A stretch of DNA of 64,000 nucleotides from Sarcophilus harrisii. Its lineage: Eukaryota; Chordata; Mammalia; Dasyuromorphia; Dasyuridae. Made by a program: the position numbers and the translations under genes. The stretch is from NCBI RefSeq assembly GCF_902635505.1, contig NC_045427.1, positions 54,152,539 to 54,216,538 of the forward strand. The letters run 5' to 3'. The notes beneath the pieces are model-generated. The model saw nothing but the letters and a program-made list of their open reading frames with translations, made no database searches and was not told the origin of the DNA. Position 1 is the stretch's first letter. Each line of letters begins with the position of its first letter. Shown here in pieces: positions 21,913-33,279 of this stretch.

Positions 21913-22559
21913 TTCACGGATTCTCTCCCTTCCTTATTTGTTATATAACTAGAAGGGTCAGAAGTAGTGGGATCTCACACCAAGTTCTGGAGTATTAGAA
22001 CTCTGGCCAAGAAGTCTTTCCAGTAGACCAAGTAGCAGCTTCTCAGCTAGGGAGCAGTCTCCACCCATCCCAGTAAAAAGAGGTAGAAGGGGAAATGATT
22101 TCCACCTTTCCTGCTTGTCCTCTGACAACTGCACTGTATGCACAGTTAATAGTTCTTTTCCTAGTTGAAACCTTTTGCAAACAGCTTCTTGGCATCTGGG
22201 CCCTGGGCCTAGCCAGAGGCCAGTGGGTGAGGTTAAGTCAAGTGAGAACACCCATAACCTAATACATCTGGAGCAATGATTGTGACCGGGGATAAAACTT
22301 ATTAAATGCCTTGAGCTAATATAGACTGTGGAGTATGTAAAAGAGACTTGGAGGATTGTTGATTTCTAGTCCTTGAGAAATAGGAATTTAATCCAAATTG
22401 GCAGCATTGAGCTAGAATCTTGGACCAGAAACCAAAAGACAATGTGATATCAACTTGAAAATACAGCAATGAGAACGGAAGATCTGGGGTTCTACATGAT
22501 AAGAAATATATTTTAGGATTTAGGATAAGAAAGGATCTATTCATCTATTTCAAAGATGA
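21913..22559. other. Unassigned; open minus-strand frames with no known homology
   Basis: Minus-strand open stretches at 21958-22251 (97 codons) and 22302-22544 (80 codons) show no recognisable motif, no clear splice acceptor or donor pairing, and no repeat signature. Chance frames are likely. Confidence 0.35.
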
Positions 22560-22720
22560 CTTATTTCAAATTCTTACTTATTATAAAATTTAGCCCCAGA
22601 GGGAAACAGGTTCTCTGGTTCCAGATCCATTGCTCAATACTATTATTTTAAAGATTAGAAAACTGAGGCCCACAGAGGAGAAATGGAAAAGTCAGGATCT
22701 GAATCCAGATGTTAAGGAAG
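22560..22720 (-). repeat. MIR, reversed
   Basis: 'ttaaagattagaaaactgagg', 'cccacagaggagaaatgg' and 'gtcaggatctgaatccagatg' fit a reversed MIR CORE. Confidence 0.6.
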
Positions 22721-23029
22721 GCACAATGAACTCTGGGTTGCCTTTTGCCTTGTATTTCCAACTAACTGAATGGAAGATCTCCCAGGGACTCCATCCCACT
22801 CTCTACTAACCCTTCAAGTGATTTGAAATTTTAAATGCCAACTCAGTCATCCAGTGAGTATTTATTGAGGGTCTTTTATGTGCATATTACTATGTTACCT
22901 TCTGTGTGGATTAACAGAGAATTAGAGAATACAATTTTGCCCTCAATTATAATAGAGCATTATATAATTATAGAACAACAGATTTTGCTATAGCCAAAGG
23001 AGAATCCTACCTATATATCTATATGTCCT

Positions 23030-23545
23030 ATCTATAATCTCTCACAAATGGTCATTCAGCCTCCATTTGAAGCCTTTCAGTAATGAGGAAGGAGCTCACT
23101 ACTCCCTAAAGAAGCCCATTCCACTTTGGGTCAGCCCCAACTGTTAGAAAGGTTTTTGTTTCAACCCCAGATCTGCTCATCTCTACCTTTCACTCATTGC
23201 TCTGCCCTGGGGCTAAATCTAATCTCCCTTTCATATGGCAGCGCAAATGCTAGAAAATAGCTAGCATATGTCTTCCCTCTTCCAAACCCTCCCTTCTATT
23301 CTTCAGGCTTAAATTGCTCCTTTTTCTTCAATTAACCCTTAAGCATGATCTCCAATTTCCTGTCCATCCTATTCATTCTCCTCTGAAATGTCCCATTTTA
23401 TCAATATCCTTCCTTTCACATAGTACTCACAATGGAATACAATATGTTCATTCTGACCATGATGATGATATGACTATTGCCTCCCTTTTGTTGGATGCTA
23501 TTCTTTCAATGCAACCTAAGATCAAATAGGAAGCTTTGCAATCAA
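23030..23545 (-). mobile_element. L3/CR1 LINE relic, 3' region
   Basis: The text 'aggagctcactactccctaaa', 'gcccattccactttgggtc' and 'aactgttagaaaggtttttg', then near 23500 'tctttcaatgcaacctaagatc', follows the CR1-clade L3 3' region in reverse. A forward counterpart occurs at 43360-43572. Old and noncoding. Confidence 0.75.
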
Positions 23546-23699
23546 TCTAATTGGAGAGACAAGACTAAGATAAATGAAGCAATTAGAGGGCAATAAACAA
23601 AAAGACATATGGTAATTAAGTGCCAAATGAGATGTTGAAGACAGTAAATAAAAGGGATATTCCCACCTGCTATTTGTTCTATGAAAATATGATCTTAAA

Positions 23700-23805
23700 A
23701 ATAGCTGACATCCCCAAAACACTTGAAGGTTTGCAGAGGCAAATCAAGGCATTACCCTGGGTTGTCAATGGTCCTTTTTGAAAATGAAACACAAAGAACA
23801 ACAAT
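23700..23805 (+). mobile_element. SINE fragment with RTE-type tail
   Basis: The end 'aatggtcctttttgaaaatg' with 'aaacacaaagaacaacaat' is the forward version of the tail seen in reverse at 28325 and 32561, marking an RTE-mobilised SINE or LINE end. Confidence 0.55.
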
Positions 23806-24079
23806 TTCTCCCTACAGGCAAAGTCTAGATTCTTCTGTCTAGGTCTTCTCCACAAATTGACTCATTACACATGGTGAACTTAAATTTCCATTTCTCTGAT
23901 GTAGTTCCTAACAAAACTACAACTTAAGTCTGGATTTTTAGTGTCAAAGTTCAATGCTCTTTAAGCCCTAACTTGTCTTTCTTCTTCCATGAAACTTTTC
24001 CCAAAGTCCAGGGATAATATCATTTTCTGAATTTCTCCTTTACAGACATATATCACATAAAGTGGCCTTAAAAGGCAAT

Positions 24080-24205
24080 CAGACTCAGTGAAAAGAACAT
24101 TAAACTTAGAGCCAGACATTTTGGGTTCTGATGTTTCTCCTGCTATCTGTGAGTCTTTGAGAAAGTTATTGAACTACTGTAAAATGAGGAGGCTGAATTA
24201 TCAAA
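24080..24205 (+). repeat. MIR relic
   Basis: 'cagtgaaaagaacattaaac', 'ttgggttctgatgtttctcc' and 'tactgtaaaatgaggaggctg' follow the MIR order. Confidence 0.65.
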
Positions 24206-24339
24206 GGTGTTAAACTCATGATGCCATAAAATCATTGAATAATCTAACCAGATTAAAATGTAATTGGGAAATGTTTAACAAAATAAAATATGAAACAGAT
24301 AATGTTAATTTGTGTTTTTCTAAGACAATATGGCAGCAT

Positions 24340-24503
24340 TATTGTTATTACAGATGAGGAAACTGAGGCAGATAAGGTTAAATGACTTGCTCAAGATCAC
24401 ATAGCTAATGAGTATCTGAGGCCACATTTGAACTCAGGAAGATGAATATTCCTGAGGACAAATCTGGAACTCTTTTGACTAAGCCAGCCACTTAACTGCC
24501 CTA
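24340..24503 (-). mobile_element. CORE-SINE, reversed, tail missing
   Basis: 'attacagatgaggaaactgag', 'gcagataaggttaaatgac', 'catagctaatgagtatctgag' and 'cagccacttaactgcc' are CORE plus head in reverse. Confidence 0.8.
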
Positions 24504-24514
24504 ACACAGTACCT

Positions 24515-24762
24515 ATAAGGCAACTAGATGGTTCAGTGAGTAGAACTCTAGGTCTGGAGTCAGGAAGATCTGAGTTCAAATCCAGCCTCAGATGTTTATG
24601 AGCTGTGACGCTGGGCAAGTCATTTCATCTCTGCCTTAATCTATTGGAGAAAGAAACGTCAAACTACTCCAGTATCTTTGCTTAAAAAACAAAAACAAAA
24701 CAACAACAACAAAAAACCCATATGGTATCAGGAAGAGCTGAAGATGACTGAATAATAACAAA
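24515..24762 (+). mobile_element. CORE-SINE with internal A-rich expansion
   Basis: Head 'aaggcaactagatggttcag', B box 'gagttcaaatccag' and 'gacgctgggcaagtcat' are present. Near 24690 the usual 'gccaagaaaac' has grown into an A/C-rich run (AACAACAAC), followed by 'gaagagctgaagatgactga'. Confidence 0.85.
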
Positions 24763-25029
24763 GTCAATAGGTAGCCTGCAGGAATCAGTTTGAATTTGAG
24801 TCTGACACCATTGGACTGAATGATTTTTAAGGACCCCCTACATGTAATTAATTTTTTTTTCCAATAATTGTGTTAATAAACTCCAACCAGATCCTACTGT
24901 AAAGCCATGAAACTCACAGTAAGATTGTTTAGCCAGCCAAATGTCTATGTAAAGTATAAACCACATTTTTCCTACAGCACTAATTGCCCTTTGTAATATT
25001 GTTTCACCCAAGATGAAACAATAAACACT

Positions 25030-25180
25030 ATGTAGTATAGTATGTAGATCACTGTCCATGATATTGGGAAGACCTGGATTGATACTGCCTCAGATCTAAC
25101 TGTGTCTATATGCCTCTGGATAAGTCATACAACTTCTTCAAGTTTCAATTCTTCAATATCAAATTGGAACAATAACAGCA
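25030..25180 (+). repeat. MIR/SINE relic
   Basis: 'gggaagacctggattgatac', 'cctctggataagtcatacaac' and 'caaattggaacaataacagc' read as a worn MIR. Confidence 0.55.
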
Positions 25181-25282
25181 TTCAGGAAGGACTGTTGTTA
25201 TCAAAATGTGGTAAGGACCTGGAGGAAGGTAGTAATAATGGGAATGGAATAAAAGGAAAAACACAAAGAAATATTGTATAGG

Positions 25283-25920
25283 AACAGATGATCGTGGGCC
25301 TCTATCCCAAAGAAATCATAAAAGAGGGGAAAGGATCCAGATGTGCACATTTTGTTTGTAGCAGCTCTTTGTTGTGGTGATAAAGAATTGGAAAATGCAT
25401 GGATGCTCATCAATTGGGGAATGGCTGAATAAATTATGGTATATGAAAGTAATGGAATATTATTGTTCTATAAAAAATGATAAATAGGCTACTTTTAGAA
25501 AAGCCTGGGGAAATTTACATCAACTGACACTGAGTGAAGCAAACAGAACCAGGAAAACATTGTACACAGCAACAGCAAGATTGGGTGATGATGAACTGTG
25601 ATAGATTTGGCTCTTCTCAGCAATTCAGTGATACAAGACAATTCCAGTAAATTTTTGGATGGAAAATGCCATCCACATCCAGAAAAGGAATTATGGAGAC
25701 TGAATGCAGATCAAAGCGTACTATTTTCACACTTATTTATTTTCTTTTTTTTTCTCATGGTTTTCTCTTTTTGTTCTGATTTTTTTCTCCCAACATATGT
25801 CAGATGGAAACATATAAAAAATGAATGTACCCGTATAATCTTAAAAAAAAAAGAAACAAATGACATAATTTGACAACAATCTGAATTAAGGGAGTAAAGG
25901 AGTTGGAAAAAATCAAAGGT
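25283..25920 (+). mobile_element. L1 3' end, 5'-truncated
   Basis: ORF2 C-terminal text ('gatcctctatcccaaag'-like, 'tttgtagcagctctttgttg', 'ggggaatggctgaataaatt', 'gaacagaaccaggaaaacat') is followed by the L1 UTR and an A-rich stretch near 25845. It is more diverged than the 20.8-kb and 41.9-kb copies. Confidence 0.88.
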
Positions 25921-26019
25921 GATTTTACAGTTTCTAGACTAAAAGAATTTAGGAGCACTAAACAAAATGGGATAGTTGAAAAAGAGAGCTATATTTTAAA
26001 TTTCACTTTGAACAAACAT

Positions 26020-26235
26020 TTCTAGAATGTTCTAAGGTTTAGAAAGTATTCATTAAAAAAAACACCTTGCAAAGTAGCTAGTGCACCTATTAATATTTCA
26101 TTTTACAGCTGAGAAAATTGAGGTTCAGAAAGGAAAAGCAATTCACAAATGGTCAAATAACTAGAAAGTGTCAGAGCTGCCAAGTCAAACCTGAAGACTT
26201 CAAGTCTGGCAATCTTTTCACTGAATTACTTTCAT
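26020..26235 (-). repeat. MIR, reversed
   Basis: 'aatatttcattttacagctga', 'gaaaattgaggttcagaaag' and 'gaaagtgtcagagctgccaag' give CORE and body in reverse. Confidence 0.7.
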
Positions 26236-26239
26236 GTTG

Positions 26240-26580
26240 ATTTGCAGTGGTGACAGATCACCCAAATGGAAATGCTTAGAAGGCAATTGTGATATGAGAC
26301 TAGAGAAGTTATCACGACTTAAATACAAATCTGAGAATCATCCACATAGAAGCAAGAGTTGAATTTGTGAAAATCGATGAATTCACAGAAGCAGTGATTC
26401 TAGAGAGAAACAAACATAAAGGCCAAGGATGGAACCTTGAGAGAAACCCACATAGAAAAATCTTAGGAGAAGAAAAAGTCGGAAAAGAATTGAAAGAAGG
26501 GGCAATCAGAAAGGTGAAAGATCACTTAAGACTTCAGGATCCCCAAAGCTAAAGGATATGTGAGTTTTAAGTCATAAATG
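26240..26580 (+). repeat. Unassigned ancient repeat, distal portion
   Basis: 'gaaggcaattgtgatatgaga', 'ctgagaatcatccacatagaa', 'ggccaaggatggaaccttga' and 'caatcagaaaggtgaaagatc' correspond to the far end of the repeat seen at 6.9, 17.3 and 41-43 kb. A plus-strand 61-codon open stretch here is part of the repeat. Confidence 0.45.
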
Positions 26581-26959
26581 ATTAAAAATACCGAAAGCTA
26601 CAAATACATGATTAATATAAAGAAAAGTCTTCTGGGTTCAAAAAGCACATCATGACACAGAGGATATCACTCTAAGTCATTGGTAAGTATATATTTTAAT
26701 CTTTGCAACTAAACTACAAGATATTCAGGAGAGGAATTCACTTTCTATATCATTAAAATAAGATGAACTAGTTACTAGATTTTCTGTGCCATCCTTCCAG
26801 GCTCTGACATTTTGTAGTTCTAATGTTTCTTTCTGCCCCAATATTTATTGACTCTATTTCTTTTGTATCATCTTCCCTAGTCCTGAATACAGAATTCTAT
26901 GTGGAGCAAGTTATTTGATAAATTGTTGTTGAGTGATTGAGTTACAAGTATGATACCTT

Positions 26960-27175
26960 ATATCTGGACGGTGCCTTTTAACTCCTTCAAAGCACTTTCT
27001 TATCCCATATCATTTTACCTCAACAATAACCCAGTGACAGACAGAAGGTATTATGATCCCTTGTTGACAGACGAGGAACCCATGATCCATGAGCAGAGAG
27101 GGATTGTTTGAGGTCAAAAACTGAATGAATGGCTGAGCCAAGGCAGGAACTTGGTTTTCCTGACTCCATAACTGG
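26960..27175 (-). repeat. MIR-like relic, reversed
   Basis: 'caaagcactttcttatcccat', 'acaataacccagtgacagac' and 'gttgacagacgaggaacc' fit the reverse MIR-like CORE-SINE. Confidence 0.6.
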
Positions 27176-27655
27176 ATTTCCTTGCTCCCTTTCAGTTATT
27201 CCTCTTAGACTTGGCCACCCAAGATTCCCAGCCTTGATTCCATCAGTTTCTACAGTCAGATCAAGCCTAAGGGCCACAAGACATTAACCAACTCAAGCAC
27301 TTCCCACTAGTCCTGAAATACCTGCTAGTTCCATGGTGTACAATAGCAGTGGCACCTCCTTTTGTACATTGCGTACTTATTCACTCTTGGTATGAAAATG
27401 GTATTATTTCATCACACACAAATTATCTCCAGCAATTAGCACTGTTGAGAAGCCTTTTTAGAATGCTGTAGAACCGGAAATTTGGTTAGGAATAAATTTC
27501 ACCCACAAGTTTAAAGGCCAGCATCCTATTCAAAAAGGGCATAGCCTAACCCAATACTATTTCCTAATTCTAAGAAGTTTGATATCAGAACAGGTTTGTG
27601 GAGACCCTTAAATATGACATATTTCAGTTTTCCCTATGATTTGCTATGCATTTAA
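27176..27655. other. No recognisable feature
   Basis: Nothing identified beyond short chance frames. Confidence 0.4.
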
Positions 27656-27657
27656 TG

Positions 27658-28036
27658 ATAGTCAAGTCTCTTTGTCTCTGTCTCTGCCTCTGTCCCCTGT
27701 CTCTGTCTGTTTTTCTCTCTTTCTGAACTTTTATCTCTCTATCTCTGTCCCTCCTTCCTCTCCTTTTGTCCCTCTTTTTCTTTCTCTCTCTCCCCCTCTT
27801 TTTCTCTCTCTCTTCTCTCTCTCTCTCTTTTTCTCTTCATTCTTCTGCCTGTCTCTTTGTCTGTCTATCTCTGTCTTCTCTCTCTGTGTGTGTGTCTTTC
27901 TGTATGTATATGTGTTCTCCTTTTTTTTAAAATTTCTCTGTCTCTATTTCTCTTCATCTTTGTTTCTCTCCTTCTGTCTCTGTTTCTGTGTCTCTGCCTG
28001 TATTTGTGTCTCTGTTTCTTTCTTTGTGTCTTTCCT
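27658..28036. repeat. CT-rich low-complexity tract, (TCTCTG)n/(CT)n
   Basis: Nearly 400 bp of interrupted CTCTGT and CTTT motifs. The apparent Leu/Ser/Phe/Cys-rich open frame of 155 codons across it is a composition effect. Confidence 0.9.
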
Positions 28037-28324
28037 CATCTGTAAAATAAGGACACTTATAAGGTCCCTTCTTATGCACCTTTGGAATCTTTTATTCTTC
28101 TAAAGTGTCTGAAAACTAGGATTACCTCACTTATCCAATGTTTTCCTGGAGGAGTCTACTGAATACAAATAAGTCTGAAAGGAATGATTACTATATTTGC
28201 TCAAATCTCAAGCTACATAAATTAACACTTATTTTCAGGTTATATTTTTATTGTTGCATTTTCTTTTGAGTATCTTCTATATAGGAGTCACTATGGGAGT
28301 TTCTGATATAATTAGGGCACTATG

Positions 28325-31300
28325 GGAGTTGGTTGATTGGTTGTTGTCCTTTGTTTTCAGAGAGGACCAAAATGGCATCACTATGTAAGAGTCAAGTTAG
28401 TGTGTCTGACTATATCTGATCAGACCAATACAAGTTCAGAATGTTCTGCCACAGGTCAGACAAAAATGGTCCATATTAACACCTGGAGTGGATTCTCCAA
28501 ATTTGTACATCTTGCATTTCTTTTGAATTATTTTAATTCTGTTTTGCTTGCAGAACACAACACCTTCTCTGATAAGGGTATACCATGTTGTGCCAGTGTC
28601 TCTCATGTCACACAATCAATTGCAAAATTCTTAAGAGAGACCTTGAGAATGACCTGTATCGCTTTTTTTTTTGACCACCATGTGAGCCCTTGCCCTGTGT
28701 TATTTCTTCATAAAATAGTCATGAGCACATATTTAATATACCAAAAATGTGGCCAGGTCAGTAGTGTTGTGCTTTCTGCAGTAGTTAGAATGCTTGGCAA
28801 ATTAGTAAAAGAAAGGACTATCTTATCTTGCCAGGTGATTTTTAGAATCTTCCTGAGACAATTCCAATGGAAACTATTCAATTTCCTGGCATGGTACTGA
28901 TATACGGTGCAGATTTCACAGACATCTAGCAATGAGATGGCTCTGTAAACCTTCAGTTTGGTAGTCAGTTTAATACATCCTTTCTCTCATACTTGCCTTT
29001 GGAAACCCCCAAATACTGATCTGGCTCTGGCAATGTATGTGTCAATCTTATGCTAAAGTAAGTGAACTTATCCACATTGAAAATTTCAGTTAATTTTTGT
29101 AGTTTTTTTGTAGTTTCCCTTGAAATTTAATCTGGAATAGGATCAACATAGGTGTTTTGTCACACAAAAGGAGCTTAATGGCATTCAAAATCTCTTCTTC
29201 AGCTGGAACTTTAACTAGGGAGGGATTGACTTCAACTTGAAATAAACAATCAATGACTTCAATATTGATGATTGTCTGTTGAGAAAACTATCACATGTTT
29301 AGCCATCTCTCTAGAATCATATTCTTATCACCAAACAATGTGGCTCCATCAGTGCTGAGTAGTTGAGATGCATCATAGATCTTTAGCCCATAAATCACTA
29401 TAGATTTTAGAGCATCAGAAAAATACTTTGGATTGTTGCTATCAGTATAAAATTGAGTTTTATTTGTCTTCCTAATGAACTTAGAATCATGCATTTCTCT
29501 AAGCTTCACTATACTTTACTTTTGAATGAACTCTCCTGATGTCAAACACTGTGGTGTTCTCATTATTCATTTAGCAGATTCTGAATTTTCCCATCATTTT
29601 AATCAAATCAGCATTGATGTTTGTAAGTATTCTGACCTAGATAAGCAAATGAAATGTTATACCAAATCTCTGAAAGGTGCTTACTCCTTTTCTGCTATAC
29701 TCTTGCCAAAGTCAGCATTAGCTGACTTTTTCCCCTAAGCTACAAACTGTTCCTGCTCAGAGAAGCACTCTAATGGGGTGATATTAATTCTTTTGGTAGT
29801 CATTTTTGCCTTGAGGTCATTGCTTTTGTTTAATATGATTATTTAGCTTAGAGAGGATAAGTCTATGATCAGTCCAGCATTCTGCACCACACATTGCCTT
29901 TGTCATATCCTATCTATCCCTTCTCCTTATAATCACACAGTCTATTAAATTTCAGTGTTGACTAGGAGGGTGTATCCATGAGGTTTCATTGCACTTAGGT
30001 AAATAAAAGACAGTTTAGGGGATGAGAAGTCTTCAAGTAAGTGACCATTATTACTGTTACTATTTCGAACTCCATTCCTCCCAAGGACTCCCTGCCATGT
30101 CTGATAGATAGTCTGAGCATATGCTAGCTTTAAAGTCATCCAGAATTATGATATTCTCTTTTGGTACATCTGATGACAAAGATCTCCAGGTCTTCATAAA
30201 ATTTTTTGTGACCTCATCAGGCTTTGTCATGATAGGAGCATAGGCACTGATGATGGCAGCATGGCATTTTCCTGCAAGTGGCAATCACATTGTCATGAAC
30301 CTGTCCTTCACTCCTTTATACGGACACACAAATTTGTTAGTTTTGATTGTGGCCATTCCAGAAAAAAACATGTATCTAGTTCCAACTTCAGTAAGCTGGC
30401 CTTCATTTGCCAATCTTGTTTCACCCAGGGTTTTGTTTGGATGTGATACCGGTCGAGTTCTCTCACAAGAGCTGTTCACTTTTCAGATCTGTGCCCATGT
30501 TCCATTTACCAATGATGAGCAGAATCAACTTTGCAGACGTTTTTGTACATTTTTTGTGTGTTTCTATCACAGGGTGGGATCTCCACCTGTACCAGTAATC
30601 AGATCCAGGTTAGGTAACCAGGCAGTTTTTAGGGTACTCTTTTTATCCCCTTTCTTCTATCAGGAGGTAAGCAATGTGATTCTTAAAAGACTGCTCAGAT
30701 ATTCAGGGGGTTACTGAGTCCCATTGCTGCTTCCAATGAGAAGACCAGCCTATGGCTTGGGCTGTCTGTGTATAGGGTTGTGACTACAGATCCCAGTGTA
30801 TCTGCACCTGCTGCTTCATCACTTTTCTCTCACCACAGGATTTTAAGAAAGGATTTTTTAAAAAGGTAAAATGATATGGGTGATAGCTTTTGATTCATGT
30901 GTAAATTAGATTTAAGGGAGGCAAATTTGTTTGAAATCATTAACTTCACTGTATCTTCCAGAATCATCACAATCCAATGACAGGACAGAAAAATTCAGGA
31001 CATGACCTGTGAAGATCGTGTATTTTTAAATCAGCAGGAGTCAGGAATTCAGGTTAGGGGAAAATCGTCAGTCTTTATTCTCAGTGAAGAAGGATCGGAG
31101 GTGGAAGAGAATCGGCGATGGCAATGTATGCAGCTGAGTCAAGAAGCTAGCTCGACCAGCAGCCACACAACCAGCAGCTCAGAGTCTCGAACCCAGGCCC
31201 AATTTCTCCCAGCTTCTCTTCCTGTCTCTCTCTCTGCCTCCACCCACCAAAATCGTCATTTCCTATACAACACATCAGGACTTGCACGGAGAGGGCAGGG

Positions 31301-31790
31301 ACCATTCTTTATCCAATCATGTATATTAATAGAGTATAGCCCAATTACTATTTAGCCTCACGTACTTGGGACCTCAGTGCATCAACTCAAACCTCAGCCC
31401 ATTACAATGACCTTGGTGGCTTTAATGTCCAACCAAGTTCTAGGCACTCCATAGTGCTTGCTTCAGCTGCCTTCGTGGCTATTGGAACAAACTGTTCTCA
31501 TCAGCCCATTCCACTAAGGGAAATATTCACATGCTTGAGGTAGACACTCCCCTAATTCCCCAATAGTTTTGAGACCTCTTGGTGACCCTCAACTTGCTGT
31601 AACCCATTTGCCAAATGGTTTTACAGGGGTGTGGCCACTGTGCATGCTGCACCTTCTTGGAGCCACAGGTGAGAGTTAGGTGGATCATGTATGAGCCAAA
31701 GGTGGAAAGCAGCTCTCACCTAGAGATATTCATCTTCTCTGAACACACCCTACACAATACTATGGGAGTGCACAGACACAAAAAGCATGA
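28325..31790 (-). mobile_element. RTE-type LINE, internally deleted, carrying a solo LTR
   Basis: On the minus strand, in order: a 5' region (31790 to about 30725, interrupted by the LTR); an AP-endonuclease domain (30480-29945, with 'LTEVGTRYMFFSG', 'IISAYAPIMTKPDEV', and 'IILDDFKA' where the family has GDFNA); a linker ending 'LLSTDGATLFGDKNMILERW' (29300); then 'EEEILNAIKLL' near 29190. The sequence then jumps at about 29110 to the post-RT text ('VDKFTYL') and on to 'TVYQYHARKLNSFHWNCLRK' (28890) and the 3' end at 28325. The polymerase core with its FADD motif is absent, so the element cannot be autonomous, and stops are frequent elsewhere. I assign RTE clade by resemblance; a related clade remains possible. 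Confidence 0.75.
31008..31407 (-). mobile_element. Solo LTR of an endogenous retrovirus (fossil)
   Basis: A 400-bp element begins TGTGAAG and ends CATTACA on the plus strand, so it has TG...CA ends on either strand. It is flanked by the perfect 6-bp repeat ATGACC at 31002-31007 and 31408-31413. A polyadenylation signal (AATAAA on the minus strand, 31075-31080) sets the orientation as minus. No internal viral sequence remains, which is the usual outcome of LTR-LTR recombination. The 6-bp TSD favours a class II (beta-like) source. The unchanged TSD suggests moderate age, younger than the LINE that it interrupts. Confidence 0.88.
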
Positions 31791-31845
31791 TCCCACTTCT
31801 CAGAATTGTAGAGATCTGAGAGTGTCAAAGATAGACAAAATGTTA

Positions 31846-32235
31846 TATATCACTTAGTCCAATCTCATTTCAAAAATAGGAAACTGAGACCCAGAGAGAA
31901 CATAGTTTGGTTTAAAAAATTGCTGGATTTGAATCCCAGCTTTCTACGTGTCAGGTGTGTGACTTAACTTCTCTGCCCCTTTATTTTGTCATCTTTGAAT
32001 GAGGAGACTGGACTAGATTGCCTCTATATCTATAATCCTAAAGTGAATTAAGAAGAACTTCCATTTCTACAGGTTTTTAGACATTCAAAACACTTTCTTT
32101 GCAATTACCACCTTTAGAGCTAGATAAAGAAAGCATTTCTCATTTTTTAGATGAAGAAACTGAAGTTTTAAAAAATGAAGTGGTCTGCCAAAAGTCATAT
32201 AACAAATAGCAGAGTTAGAATTTGAGTCCAGATAA
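31846..32235. repeat. Three adjoining MIR pieces
   Basis: 31846-31900 reads as a reversed CORE ('aaaataggaaactgagacc'). 31905-32045 is a forward MIR ('ggatttgaatcccagctttc', 'gactggactagattgcctc'). 32060-32235 is reversed ('tttttagatgaagaaactgaag', 'gagttagaatttgagtccag'), all diverged. Confidence 0.65.
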
Positions 32236-32239
32236 GAGG

Positions 32240-32565
32240 CAGCTTGTTGGATATAGCATACTGCTCCTGGAGTCACGGAGATCTCTGTTCCTATCTGGTC
32301 TCTGATAGTTATCAGCTGTGTGGCTCTGGATATGTCATTTTGCTTCAATCTCCTCAATTTAGCAAGCTCTATCATCTTAGTGTCATCTATTTCCTCACCT
32401 TATCAGCCTCTCCCATATTATCTCTTCTCCCTGGGTATGAAAGATGTCTTGCTAACAACACCCTTAACTGTTTCTTCAACTGTAAAATAAGACTTATAAT
32501 AACATCTGCTTCCCAAGATTGTTTTGAGAATTGACTGAGATAATATTTGCAAAATGTTTGGCACA
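32240..32565 (+). repeat. CORE-SINE/MIR with about 105 bp of inserted sequence
   Basis: Head 'agaggcagcttgttggatat' and body 'gtgtggctctggatatgtcat' lead to 'caatctcctcaattt' near 32358. The SINE resumes at about 32465 ('cttcaactgtaaaataag', 'cagataatatttgcaaaatg'-like). The interruption is pyrimidine-rich and unassigned. Confidence 0.6.
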
Positions 32566-32870
32566 TAGTTGTTGTTTGTTCTTTGTTCTTAAAGAGGACC
32601 AGTGACATCAGGCACATAGTTGTTGTTTGTCCTTTGTTCTTAAAGAGGACCAATGACATCTTGACTTGTTAGTGAATTGGATTATAGGCAGGGTTGTGCA
32701 AGTCGCCAGCCTTATTCTCTCCTCCAGAATCATCTGGGTCCATTGACAAAACATAGAGCTGGACAATGGGCGATGGCCCCAGATACAGTAGGAGACCTTA
32801 GCCTTTTTAAGCCGAGGTCTTTCCTAGGTTTCAGTTTGTAGGAGGCAACATGTATTCAGTGATTGAAGCT
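32561..32870 (-). mobile_element. RTE-tailed SINE with a 51-bp terminal duplication
   Basis: Reverse-oriented: the tail 'ttgttcttaaagaggaccaat', then 'ggcagggttgtgcaagtcgc', 'catctgggtccattgac' and 'ggcgatggccccagatacag', ending near 'gttttaagccgaggt...'. The tail segment at 32561-32611 is repeated with period 51 at 32612-32662. Confidence 0.7.
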
Positions 32871-33279
32871 TGGTAAGAAATTAGACCAAAAAAAATGGCC
32901 TTTTTTACCTACTCACAAAAAAATTCAATCTGAGAGGGGAAGACACTCAGGGTTTCTGGCCAAAACAGAAATGGTTATCATTTATATTCACTATCAAAAC
33001 CCAAACAATGAACCCAAACAATGACCAAGTGAGGCTCAAGCTGTTGCCCAATCAGTGAGAGCCAGAGTGATTTGGTTTTAAGGCTTGGGTTTTGTTTTTG
33101 TTTTTTTTAAATAATAGAATGAATATGTAGGGAAGAGAAGAAAAAGAAATCTAGCAAAACCCCCAAGATAGTTTGCAAGGTTTCAGTGACCAAAAATCTA
33201 TTTTCCTTTGCGCAAAGTATCCACAAGTAAAGGTATGACTCCTTATGTGGATAGAGGGAGAGAAAAGAGAGAAGGGAAG

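Noticed and set aside
27636-28103. 155-codon open frame on the plus strand
   Set aside because: It is a translation of a CT-rich low-complexity tract (Leu/Ser/Phe/Cys runs), with no domain and no splice structure.
28337-28900. 187-codon plus-strand open frame
   Set aside because: It is antisense to the 3' part of the RTE-type LINE, whose coding sense is the minus strand.
30250-30717. 155-codon plus-strand open frame
   Set aside because: It is antisense to the LINE endonuclease region.
31002-31857. Plus-strand open frames across 31002-31355 and 31615-31857 as genes
   Set aside because: The first lies in the solo LTR and the second in the LINE 5' region.
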